From positions 1 through 8,919 of the forward strand of contig JASBZD010000049.1 in assembly GCA_029983595.1 (NCBI GenBank): a stretch of 8,919 bases of DNA, in the 5' to 3' direction. The position numbers were made by a program, and so were the translations under genes. This document shows, one piece after another, positions 1 through 5,796 of the stretch; the stretch's first letter is position 1, and every line of letters starts with the position of its first letter. A model generated the notes under the pieces. That model did no database searches, was not told the origin of the DNA, and worked only from the letters and a program-made list of their open reading frames with translations. The DNA comes from Peptoniphilaceae bacterium (GTDB lineage Bacteria > Bacillota > Clostridia > Tissierellales > Peptoniphilaceae).

Positions 1-419
1 GCACGATTTAAATTTATTTTAGAATTTCCAGAATCTATATTTAATAAAAATTCTGGAGCTGACTCTCCTATTTTAGGTATATATATTTTATCCTCATCAG
101 CTAGAATCATCGCAAGATTTACGCTATCTAAATCTGCATCCTTCGTTACTCCACCTGCCATCTCGATAGCCTCATATAACCTCTGGCCTTTTTTTAATTT
201 TAATAATCCCGGATAATTTATCTCACCGCTTATATGCACAAATATATCTTCTGGTATAACGACATTTTCTTCTATATTATTAGATACACTCTCAGGTGAA
301 CTAGAAAAATTAGAGACAAGACTAAAGCTTTCTTTTTCTTTCTTATATAATAGAAATGCACAAAAAAGAACTAAATATAAAAAAATAATGATTACGATCG
401 TCTTTTTATTCTTTTCCAT
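1..419 (-). CDS. comEA: Competence protein ComEA, N-terminal part (3' end outside window)
   Basis: Membrane-anchored double-stranded-DNA receptor for natural transformation, binding DNA at the cell surface and passing it to the ComEC channel (family knowledge). I translated this partial frame by hand: about 139 residues are present. Residues 1-6 are basic, 8-24 form one membrane anchor, 25-55 are a Ser/Asn/Glu-rich linker, and 57-117 look like an SLBB domain (VHISGEINYPG at the start, YEAIEMAGGV in the middle, DKIYIPK at the end). The last visible residues, KINLNRA at about 134-140, are the expected beginning of the C-terminal helix-hairpin-helix DNA-binding domain. The ATG at 417-419 has an AGGTGG ribosome binding site five to six bases upstream. 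It lies downstream of ridA but behind a terminator, so it probably has its own promoter. Its place after yqeK-rsfS matches the Bacillus layout, where comEA is followed by comEB/comEC. The identification rests on architecture and context; the DNA-binding domain itself is off the edge. Confidence 0.88.
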   Translation of the reverse strand, partial: MEKNKKTIVIIIFLYLVLFCAFLLYKKEKESFSLVSNFSSSPESVSNNIEENVVIPEDIFVHISGEINYPGLLKLKKGQRLYEAIEMAGGVTKDADLDSVNLAMILADEDKIYIPKIGESAPEFLLNIDSGNSKINLNR

Positions 420-449
420 AAATTCCACCTAAAAATATTCTTTAAAATA

Positions 450-478
450 ATTATAATAAAAAAAGGCAATTAATCCAA
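450..478 (-). promoter_or_regulatory. Candidate promoter of comEA
   Basis: On the minus strand, TTGGAT (473-478) and TATAAT (450-455) are separated by 17 bases, with the expected start of transcription about 20 bases before the comEA ATG. The -35 matches the consensus only partly and lies inside the upstream terminator hairpin. In such AT-rich DNA a TATAAT alone is weak evidence. Confidence 0.4.
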
Positions 479-493
479 TAAGATTAAATGCCT
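455..493 (-). terminator. Intrinsic terminator after ridA
   Basis: Read on the minus strand, a 12-base-pair stem with one T-T mismatch (482-493 pairing with 464-475, hexanucleotide loop) is followed directly by a run of seven to eight T (456-463 region). It starts 13 bases after the ridA stop and closes the obg-to-ridA operon, separating it from comEA. Confidence 0.85.
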
Positions 494-505
494 ATAATAC
501 ATAAT

Positions 506-880
506 TTAAAGTGCAGCTATCATTTCCATTTCTACTCTACCATCTTTTGGTAATTTAGAGATTTCAAAACATGATCTAGCTGGTTTGTGATCGCCAAAAA
601 ATTCAGAATAAACTTCATTTACAGCCGCAAAATCGTTTAAGTCTACTAAGAAAACAGTAACTTTAACTACTTTATCAATTGAAGATCCACCTTCTTCGAT
701 AATAGCTTTACAATTTTCTAAAGCTTGTTTAGCAGCAGCTTTAATATCGTCGATAATGATTTCATCAGTTTCAGGGTTAATAGGAAGTTGACCTGAAGTG
801 AAGATAAAATCCCCATGTTTAATACCGTGGCAATATGGTCCTACAGCTTTTGGTGCTTTGTCGCTTTTTAAAATTTCCAT
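506..880 (-). CDS. ridA: RidA family reactive enamine/imine deaminase
   Basis: Hydrolyses reactive 2-aminoacrylate-type enamines and imines released by PLP enzymes, protecting metabolism; a cytosolic homotrimer in the family. The 124-residue protein has the usual full length. It shows the opening KAPKAVGPY, the segment DFIFTSGQLPINPETDEI (25-42), and the C-terminal block with the conserved substrate-binding arginine (R102 in ARSCFEI), then KLPKDGRVEMEMIAAL with conserved Glu 117/119. The ATG at 878-880 follows AAAGGAG with good spacing. It is the last gene of the leftward operon, 21 bases after rsfS and just before a strong terminator. A RidA between rsfS and comEA is not part of the Bacillus order, where yqeM and comER sit here. 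The family is broad (YjgF/Rid subgroups), but the arginine and overall match favour the RidA deaminase subgroup. Confidence 0.93.
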   Translation of the reverse strand: MEILKSDKAPKAVGPYCHGIKHGDFIFTSGQLPINPETDEIIIDDIKAAAKQALENCKAIIEEGGSSIDKVVKVTVFLVDLNDFAAVNEVYSEFFGDHKPARSCFEISKLPKDGRVEMEMIAAL

Positions 881-901
881 TTCCTTCTCCTTTTGTTTAT
901 T

Positions 902-1237
902 TTATGATTCAAATTCTTCCCAGAGACTCTCTAGGTTATAGAATTCTCTTTCACTATCGAGGAAAATATGTACTACTATATCCCCGTAATCTAGTAATAC
1001 CCATTTTGCGTTTTGATAACCTGCTCTATTTTTAAGTTCTAAAAATCCTTCTTTTTCCATTTTTGAGATTACATTATCAGCAATCGAGTTTACTTTAGTC
1101 GTACTATCACCCGATGTTATAACAAAATAATCTGCTACACTAGTAAACTCCGCTACATATACAGAGTTAGTGTCATCTCCATTTTTTTCATCAATCGCAC
1201 TTAAAATTAAATCTAGACTTTCTTTAATTTTATCCAA
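902..1237 (-). CDS. rsfS: Ribosomal silencing factor RsfS
   Basis: Binds ribosomal protein uL14 on the 50S subunit and blocks joining with 30S, lowering translation when nutrients run short (family knowledge). The 111-residue protein is full length for the family. Hallmarks are ADYFVITSGDS (35-45), then W79 and LLDYGDIVVHIF (81-92), and REFYNLESLW (97-106). The start is TTG (1235-1237), not ATG: no ATG lies near the family's usual N-terminus, and AAGGAGA (1243-1249) sits six bases upstream. That ribosome binding site overlaps the stop codon of yqeK, so the two genes are probably translationally coupled. The position after nadD-yqeK is the standard Bacillota arrangement. Confidence 0.95.
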   Translation of the reverse strand: MDKIKESLDLILSAIDEKNGDDTNSVYVAEFTSVADYFVITSGDSTTKVNSIADNVISKMEKEGFLELKNRAGYQNAKWVLLDYGDIVVHIFLDSEREFYNLESLWEEFES

Positions 1238-1247
1238 GCTTTTCTCC

Positions 1248-1829
1248 TTAATTATTTGATTTAGTTATTTTTAAAAAGTAATTTCTAGCATCTACCGTTG
1301 TCGTACCAATATATTTATTATGTTTTGTAAGGCTAATAATAGTTTCATCAAGAGATTTTAAAATAGCTTTATCTATATCTATATATGATAATTCTCTAAG
1401 CTCCTTTACTCCCTCATATTTTCTAGTATGCTCTGTCGCATCAGCTACATATATTATTTTTTCAAGCATAGTAGCGTCTTTTATCATAGTCGTATGATAT
1501 TTTATAGCATTTAAGACTTCCCTATTATCTATACCATATTTTAATCTAGCTATATCAGCGCCAAAAGGGGCATGAAGTAGCTGAAAATTATCCATCTCTT
1601 CATCAGAATATTTTAGGCCATTTAGTTTTATAAATTTATAAGCTCTATCTCTATCTTCCCATTTTCCGCAGTCATGAAAAGTCGCGGCAAGTTTTGCTAA
1701 ATCTTTATCCACTCCATAGATATTAGCTAGAGTTTCGGCTTCTTTAGCTACTTCTAAAGAATGGTTAAATCTATATTCTCCTATATCATCTTTTAATATT
1801 TTAAGATTTTCTTCATTTATATAAGTCAT
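1248..1829 (-). CDS. yqeK: HD-domain phosphohydrolase YqeK (probable symmetrical Ap4A hydrolase)
   Basis: HD-superfamily metal-dependent phosphohydrolase; YqeK proteins have been shown to cleave diadenosine tetraphosphate symmetrically to two ADP. From the ATG at 1827-1829 it is 193 residues. The metal-binding set is visible: H23 (RFNHS), H52-D53 (TFHDCGKWED), H86 (LLHAPFGA), H112 (IKYHTT) and D130 (IIYVADATE). The start is uncertain. An in-frame TTG at 1838 would add three residues (MKI). I prefer the ATG because it places the first histidine about 22 residues in, as in Bacillus YqeK. Neither start has a strong Shine-Dalgarno, consistent with coupling to nadD, whose 3' end it overlaps by 17 bases. 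The nadD-yqeK pairing is conserved in Bacillota. Confidence 0.92.
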   Translation of the reverse strand: MTYINEENLKILKDDIGEYRFNHSLEVAKEAETLANIYGVDKDLAKLAATFHDCGKWEDRDRAYKFIKLNGLKYSDEEMDNFQLLHAPFGADIARLKYGIDNREVLNAIKYHTTMIKDATMLEKIIYVADATEHTRKYEGVKELRELSYIDIDKAILKSLDETIISLTKHNKYIGTTTVDARNYFLKITKSNN

Positions 1830-2412
1830 TATCTTCAATATATTCCACTACTTTCTTCGGTGTAAGATAGTTTATGCTCTTTCCTATTTTTCTATATTCT
1901 CTAATTTCAGAAGATGAAATCTCTATTAAAGAAGTTTCTACTACTTCTATCTCTAAGTTAAATCTATTATAAAGTTCTTCTAATTTATATCTTACATCTA
2001 ACTTACTATTTTCACAGTCTCTTCTGTTGCTTACGATAATCTTTGTGTATTTATAAAACTCTTCTATTTTATACCAATCCTCTAGATAAAAAAGATTATC
2101 TAGTCCAATTATAAAATATAACTGATCATTTATAAACTTTTCATTAAGATATTTTAAGGTATTTATAGTATATGAAGTCTCATCAGAGTCTAGCTCATAT
2201 TCACAAGCCTTAAAATTCTCATTTCCAGAAATAGCTAGATTTAGCATATTCCATCTATGAAAATCCTCCACATTGTATTTTTTATGTGGAGCTTTCCCAG
2301 CCGGTATAAAAATAATTTTCTCTAAATCAGTTTCATTTAAAAGATGTTCAGCCATAATAAGATGACCGTGATGGATAGGGTTAAAAGAACCCCCTACAAT
2401 TCCTATTTTCAT
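1813..2412 (-). CDS. nadD: Nicotinate-nucleotide adenylyltransferase NadD
   Basis: Transfers AMP from ATP to nicotinate mononucleotide, giving deamido-NAD in NAD synthesis; cytosolic. The 199-residue protein is of usual length and one nucleotidyltransferase domain. The N-terminal GSFNPIHHGH (8-17) is the ATP-binding GxFxPxHxGH signature. GLDNLFYLEDW (103-113) corresponds to the family's GAD-L-W substrate region, with Leu instead of Ala, and ISSSEIR (165-171) is the C-terminal ISSTxIR signature with Ser for Thr. The ATG (2410-2412) overlaps the yhbY TGA in an ATGA junction, a classic sign of translational coupling. The start is unambiguous because the signature begins eight residues in. Confidence 0.97.
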   Translation of the reverse strand: MKIGIVGGSFNPIHHGHLIMAEHLLNETDLEKIIFIPAGKAPHKKYNVEDFHRWNMLNLAISGNENFKACEYELDSDETSYTINTLKYLNEKFINDQLYFIIGLDNLFYLEDWYKIEEFYKYTKIIVSNRRDCENSKLDVRYKLEELYNRFNLEIEVVETSLIEISSSEIREYRKIGKSINYLTPKKVVEYIEDNDLYK

Positions 2413-2696
2413 AGTTCTATTTTTTTATGGTCCTTAGATTCGCGATAAATTACTAATTTACTGCCTATTTTTTGTACAAAATCCGCTTTTGTATAATCTA
2501 AAACTTCATCTACAATTTCATCTACAACTACGTCTGAGTTATCTAAAACTGAAATTTTAACTAATTCTTTATATTCTAAAAGTGTATCAATTTCTTTTAA
2601 AATATTTTCACCCATTCCAGCTTTTCCCACCTGGATAGAAGGTTTTAAATCATTAGCTAAACTTTTTAGATAAGCTCGTTGTTTACTATTAATCAT
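2409..2696 (-). CDS. yhbY: YhbY/CRM-domain RNA-binding protein (ribosome assembly)
   Basis: Small protein made almost entirely of a CRS1-YhbY (CRM) RNA-binding domain, associated with pre-50S particles in other bacteria. The 95 residues carry the family opening SKQRAYLKSLANDLKPSIQVGKAG (4-27), including the GKxG loop at 24-27 thought to contact RNA, and the end QKIGSKLVIYR (75-85). The ATG at 2694-2696 has AAGGAGA seven to eight bases upstream. It starts 16 bases after obg and ends in a four-base overlap with nadD. Its position next to the ribosome-assembly GTPase Obg fits a role in 50S maturation. The protein family is certain; the exact RNA target is not visible from sequence. Confidence 0.95.
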   Translation of the reverse strand: MINSKQRAYLKSLANDLKPSIQVGKAGMGENILKEIDTLLEYKELVKISVLDNSDVVVDEIVDEVLDYTKADFVQKIGSKLVIYRESKDHKKIEL

Positions 2697-2712
2697 CTAA
2701 TCTCCTTAAATT

Positions 2713-3987
2713 CTATGAAATAAATTCAAACTCAATATCTTCAATAATTACATTTTCGCCATCTTTTATTCCAGATTTTTCTAAAAGTTCTATAACGCCT
2801 TTTTTAATTAACATATTTTGGAAATATTTTACAGATTCATTATCTTCAAAGTTTATAGAATCTACAAGATATTCTAAATCTCCACCAGAAACGATATAAT
2901 TTCCTTCTACAACATCTACAGTTAATGGCTCTTCAAATGCTTTTTCTTCGACAAATATCTCATCAGAAGTTTCATAATCATATTCCTCATCAAAATCAGA
3001 TATAATATTCCATAAATACCATAATAAATCATTTAAATTTTCATGTCTAATTACAGAACCACTAAATATCTCTATATCTGTTCCTTCTAGCTTTTCTTTT
3101 AGTCTTTCTAGATTTTCTTCTGCCCCAGGAATATCCATCTTATTTGCAAAAACTATCTGGCGTTTATTCTCGAGTTTTTTACCATAGTTTTTTAGCTCAA
3201 GATTTATTAAATCAAAATCCTCGAGCGGATCACGCCCTTCAGAACCAGAAATATCTAATACATGAAGAAGGATTCTCGTACGCTCAATATGTCGTAAAAA
3301 CTCGTGTCCAAGTCCCACACCTTCTGAAGCTCCTTCAATAAGCCCTGGGATATCAGCCATTACAAAACTTTGCTCATCGCCAAGTCTTACTACGCCGAGG
3401 TTAGGCTCAAGGGTTGTAAAGTGATAATTAGATATTTTAGGTTTAGCTGCAGAAACTATAGATAAAAGCGATGATTTCCCTACATTAGGAAATCCAACAA
3501 GTCCCACGTCAGCTATAAGCTTTAATTCTAATATGACTTCTTTATTTTCGCCTTTTCTACCGGGTTGTGCAAAGTTTGGTGCCTGACGAGTAGAAGTCTT
3601 ATATCTAGCATTTCCTTTTCCACCTCGTCCACCTTTAGCAATAACATATTGGTCATTTTTATGGCGAAGATCCACGATTACATTTCTAGTTTCTTCGTCA
3701 CGAACTAGAGTACCTACTGGCACTTTTAAAATTATATCCTCGCCCTTAGCTCCAAACTGGTTCTTCTTTCTACCATCTTCGCCATTTTGTGCCTTATATA
3801 CTCTTTTATATCGATAATCCATAAGAGTATGTATATTATCAGACGCCACAATAATTACAGAGCCACCTTCTCCCCCATCTCCGCCAGATGGACCTCCTGC
3901 AGGCTCATATTTTTCTCTTCTCCATGCTACAGCTCCATTTCCACCATTTCCAGCCGTAACAGTTATTTTTACTTCATCTATAAACAT
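2713..3987 (-). CDS. obg: GTPase Obg (CgtA), late 50S assembly
   Basis: Essential GTPase acting in late 50S assembly and in stress signalling. From the chosen start it has 424 residues. Residues 1-158 are the glycine-rich Obg fold (NGGNGAVAWRREKYEPAGG, then GGDGGEGG). The G domain follows: P-loop GFPNVGKSS (165-173), TTLEPNLG (191-198), DIPG (212-215), NKMD (282-285) and the weaker G5 SGS (309-311, often SA in others). An acidic linker (about 331-350) leads to the C-terminal OCT domain (about 351-424). An in-frame ATG at 3999 would add four residues (MGDN). I choose ATG 3985-3987 because MFIDEVKI is the usual family N-terminus and GGGTGAT (3991-3997) gives well-placed extended Shine-Dalgarno pairing, whereas 3999 has none. 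It leads the operon, without the usual rplU/rpmA genes in front. Confidence 0.97.
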   Translation of the reverse strand: MFIDEVKITVTAGNGGNGAVAWRREKYEPAGGPSGGDGGEGGSVIIVASDNIHTLMDYRYKRVYKAQNGEDGRKKNQFGAKGEDIILKVPVGTLVRDEETRNVIVDLRHKNDQYVIAKGGRGGKGNARYKTSTRQAPNFAQPGRKGENKEVILELKLIADVGLVGFPNVGKSSLLSIVSAAKPKISNYHFTTLEPNLGVVRLGDEQSFVMADIPGLIEGASEGVGLGHEFLRHIERTRILLHVLDISGSEGRDPLEDFDLINLELKNYGKKLENKRQIVFANKMDIPGAEENLERLKEKLEGTDIEIFSGSVIRHENLNDLLWYLWNIISDFDEEYDYETSDEIFVEEKAFEEPLTVDVVEGNYIVSGGDLEYLVDSINFEDNESVKYFQNMLIKKGVIELLEKSGIKDGENVIIEDIEFEFIS

Positions 3988-3990
3988 ATT

Positions 3991-3997
3991 ATCACCC
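3991..3997 (-). promoter_or_regulatory. Ribosome binding site deciding the obg start
   Basis: Minus-strand GGGTGAT matches the 3' half of the extended Shine-Dalgarno (AGGAGGTGAT). Aligned that way, the core lies about seven bases before ATG 3987. It overlaps the alternative ATG at 3999, which has no such site upstream. Confidence 0.65.
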
Positions 3998-4029
3998 ATG
4001 TTCTTTAAAAATAGTCAATATCTATATAA

Positions 4030-4035
4030 ATTATA
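4030..4035 (-). promoter_or_regulatory. Candidate -10 of the obg operon promoter
   Basis: Minus-strand TATAAT within TTATAGGGTATAAT, about 42 bases before the obg ATG and just after the mazF terminator, so it sits where a promoter is needed. No convincing -35 is seen 16-18 bases upstream (TATTTT at 17). A near-identical 14-base segment covers the predicted -10 of the DUF975 gene (7954-7967). Confidence 0.5.
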
Positions 4036-4072
4036 CCCTATAAGTATTAAATAAAATATTAAAATTATATAT

Positions 4073-4099
4073 AAAAAACCAGGCGTTATAACCACCTGG
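4073..4099 (-). terminator. Intrinsic terminator after mazF
   Basis: On the minus strand a seven-base-pair stem (CCAGGTG pairing with CGCCTGG, including one T-G pair) with a seven-base loop GTTATAA is followed by TTTTTT (4073-4078). It begins 25 bases after the mazF stop and separates that unit from obg. Confidence 0.88.
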
Positions 4100-4124
4100 A
4101 ATCTTCATCCATTAATAAGTAAAT

Positions 4125-4475
4125 CTATTTATTTAATGAAAGAGATATAGATATAGCATTGTCAATCTCTATCATTTTTCGCTCGTCAAAAGTACCTATT
4201 TTATCTTTTAGTCTCTGTTTATCAATCGTTCTAATTTGCTCTAGTAAAACTACAGAATCCATCGGCAGACCAAAATCATCGCTAGCACTAATCGCTACAT
4301 GAGTAGGCATCTTAGTCTTAGTCTGTCTTGAAGTTACTGGAGCTATTATAATAGTCGGCGAATATTTATTACCGACGTCATTTTGTATTACGACTACAGG
4401 CCTTACTCCACCTTGCTCCGACCCAAGGACAGGACTTAAGTTAGCGTAATATAAATCTCCTCGTTTAACTAACAT
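4125..4475 (-). CDS. mazF: MazF/NdoA-type endoribonuclease toxin (no adjacent antitoxin)
   Basis: Sequence-specific single-strand mRNA endonuclease of the MazF/PemK family; Bacillus NdoA cuts at UACAU. The 116-residue protein has the length of the Bacillus enzyme and keeps its opening KRGDLYYANLSPV, GSEQGGVRPVVVIQND (18-33) and LLEQIRTIDKQRL. The catalytic pair is intact: R25 (GVRP) and T48 (APVTSR), at the same numbering as NdoA. The ATG at 4473-4475 lies three bases after the acpS-nnrD stop; its ribosome binding site AAGGAG falls in the last codons of that gene, so translation is coupled. The usual MazE antitoxin frame is missing: there is no room upstream, and I see no candidate downstream before the terminator. 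Either an unlinked antitoxin exists, or the enzyme is controlled otherwise. Cut site specificity cannot be read from sequence. Confidence 0.93.
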   Translation of the reverse strand: MLVKRGDLYYANLSPVLGSEQGGVRPVVVIQNDVGNKYSPTIIIAPVTSRQTKTKMPTHVAISASDDFGLPMDSVVLLEQIRTIDKQRLKDKIGTFDERKMIEIDNAISISLSLNK

Positions 4476-4478
4476 TAT

Positions 4479-5648
4479 CTATACTCCTTCTAGAATTTTA
4501 AAAACACTCCCTAAACTTGCAATAATATCACTAGCTACCATACTAGTTTTACTATGCTTGTTTTTCGATACAATTCCGGCAAGAGAATGGATATTTACGC
4601 CTAAAACTGAAGCATCATAAAGTTCATAGCCTTGACCAACTAGAGAAGTAATTATTCCAGATAGCACATCTCCAGAACCAGCTGTCGCTAGCCCTGAGTT
4701 TTCTCTATCTAGAATATATTCTCTATCTCCATCGGTTATATATGTCTTTGAATCTTTTAAAATGACAATTAGATCATATTTTTTCGCAAAAGTTTTAGCT
4801 TCAATAATTAGCTCTTCTTTTGTGATATCTAGCTTATTTATAAGTCTTTTAAACTCTAAAATATGTGGAGTAATTATAACTTTTGAATTTTTTTTATGTA
4901 AATCAGATTTTAAATCCGAAAGCATATTTAGTCCATCTGCGTCTATTATAAGATTTATATTAGACTTTAGTAGTTTTTCTAAAACTTGTTTTTTATTTTC
5001 ACTAGTTGAAAGTCCTGGCCCAAATAGTACAGCGTCCATGTCAGAAAGATTATCGAAAATCCCCTCTTCGCGTACAATGACCTCAGTATGTTTTAAAGAT
5101 AATAGATCGACAATTCCATCTTCTTTAAATACATAATGATATACAAGCCCTGAACCAGTCCTTAGAGCTGCCGTAGTAGATAGAAATCCCGAGCCTATCA
5201 TCCCACGAGAGCTAGCAATAGCCATAACTTTTCCAAAAGTCCCTTTATGGCCATTATCAGATCTTTTTTTATAAACTTTTAGTACTTCAGCAGGAATTTT
5301 TATTTTTTTAGATTCTAAAATAGCCATAGTCACTACATATTCCCCATCATGAGAAGCAGATAGAGAAAAGTCATAATCTAACGCACTGCCACTAGGTTTT
5401 CCTAAATCGTCATATGTAATCTCAATATCTTTAAATTTTAGTGATTTACCAAACCCCGTGCCGATCGCTTTAGAGATAGACTCTTTAAAACTAAATAGAC
5501 TGGCTACATTAAGAAAATTAAAGTCTTTAGATTCTAAGTATTCTTTTTCATTATCTGTAAAGACTTTATCTATAAATCTATTTTTATGTTTTTTAAGAAT
5601 TTTATCGATTCTAGAAACTTTTAAAATATCAATTCCAATCCTATGCAA
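4479..5648 (-). CDS. acpS-nnrD: Fused holo-ACP synthase / ADP-dependent NAD(P)H-hydrate dehydratase
   Basis: One frame of 389 residues with two enzymes. Residues 1-113 are AcpS, which moves 4'-phosphopantetheine from CoA to acyl carrier protein: RIGIDILKVSRI with Mg-binding D7, FKESISKAIGTG (54-64) with E56 and K60, DLGKPSG (81-87), and SASHDGEYVVTMAI ending the domain with H100. Residues 117-389 are NnrD (YjeF C-terminal, ribokinase fold), which repairs hydrated NAD(P)H: NGHKGTFGK (132-140), RTGSGLV (173-179), FGPGL (219-223), DADGLN (246-251), TPH (260-262) and AGSGDVLSGI (333-342) with catalytic D337. The linker is short and no stop interrupts it. The NnrE epimerase half is not here. I chose TTG (5646-5648) because AGGTGA is five bases before it and MHRIGIDI is the usual AcpS start. 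An in-frame GTG at 5657 adds three residues but lacks a ribosome binding site. It is the first gene of a pair with mazF. Confidence 0.93.
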   Translation of the reverse strand: MHRIGIDILKVSRIDKILKKHKNRFIDKVFTDNEKEYLESKDFNFLNVASLFSFKESISKAIGTGFGKSLKFKDIEITYDDLGKPSGSALDYDFSLSASHDGEYVVTMAILESKKIKIPAEVLKVYKKRSDNGHKGTFGKVMAIASSRGMIGSGFLSTTAALRTGSGLVYHYVFKEDGIVDLLSLKHTEVIVREEGIFDNLSDMDAVLFGPGLSTSENKKQVLEKLLKSNINLIIDADGLNMLSDLKSDLHKKNSKVIITPHILEFKRLINKLDITKEELIIEAKTFAKKYDLIVILKDSKTYITDGDREYILDRENSGLATAGSGDVLSGIITSLVGQGYELYDASVLGVNIHSLAGIVSKNKHSKTSMVASDIIASLGSVFKILEGV

Positions 5649-5653
5649 TAATC

Positions 5654-5659
5654 TCACCT
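5654..5659 (-). promoter_or_regulatory. Ribosome binding site deciding the acpS-nnrD TTG start
   Basis: Minus-strand AGGTGA, five bases before TTG 5648 (eight bases from the last G of AGG). It overlaps the alternative GTG at 5655-5657, which would itself have only A/T-rich sequence upstream. Confidence 0.65.
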
Positions 5660-5666
5660 ATTTTTT

Positions 5667-5694
5667 ATTATACATATTATCATTATTAAATCAA
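5667..5694 (-). promoter_or_regulatory. Candidate promoter of acpS-nnrD-mazF
   Basis: Minus strand TTGATT (5689-5694) and TATAAT (5667-5672) with a 16-base spacer. Transcription would begin close to the ribosome binding site, giving a very short leader of perhaps 12 bases, which is possible but lowers confidence. The rest of 5695-5738 is AT-rich without recognisable sites. Confidence 0.45.
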
Positions 5695-5738
5695 TTAATA
5701 ATTAAGCATTAAACTATCAAAATATGCCCATAATTCAG

Positions 5739-5769
5739 TTGTTTATATAAAGATTTAATATGATATAAT
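5739..5769 (+). promoter_or_regulatory. Candidate extended -10 promoter of the lipoprotein-tadA unit
   Basis: TGATATAAT (5761-5769) is an extended -10 (TGN followed by TATAAT). The -35 is weak: GTTTAT at 5741-5746 with a 17-base spacer, or TTGTTT at 5739-5744 with 19. The expected start near 5776 leaves about 20 bases of leader, holding the AAAGGAG site (5784-5790). Confidence 0.6.
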
Positions 5770-5796
5770 AAGTTTATAAAATTAAAGGAGATAAAT

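Noticed and set aside
835..1035. Plus-strand open frame opposite ridA and rsfS
   Set aside because: It has no ribosome binding site, is opposite two well-conserved genes, and its protein is a shadow without any family features.
3144..3341. Plus-strand open frame within obg
   Set aside because: Antisense shadow of the conserved Obg G domain; no start signals or recognisable protein.
4079..4099. The CCAGG...CCTGG palindrome as a regulator site for obg
   Set aside because: It is followed by six T on the mazF-coding strand and lies right after the mazF stop, so a terminator explains it fully.
4762..5136. Plus-strand open frame of 124 residues opposite nnrD
   Set aside because: Ser/Phe/Ile-rich composition typical of an antisense frame; lies wholly opposite conserved NnrD motifs and lacks a ribosome binding site.
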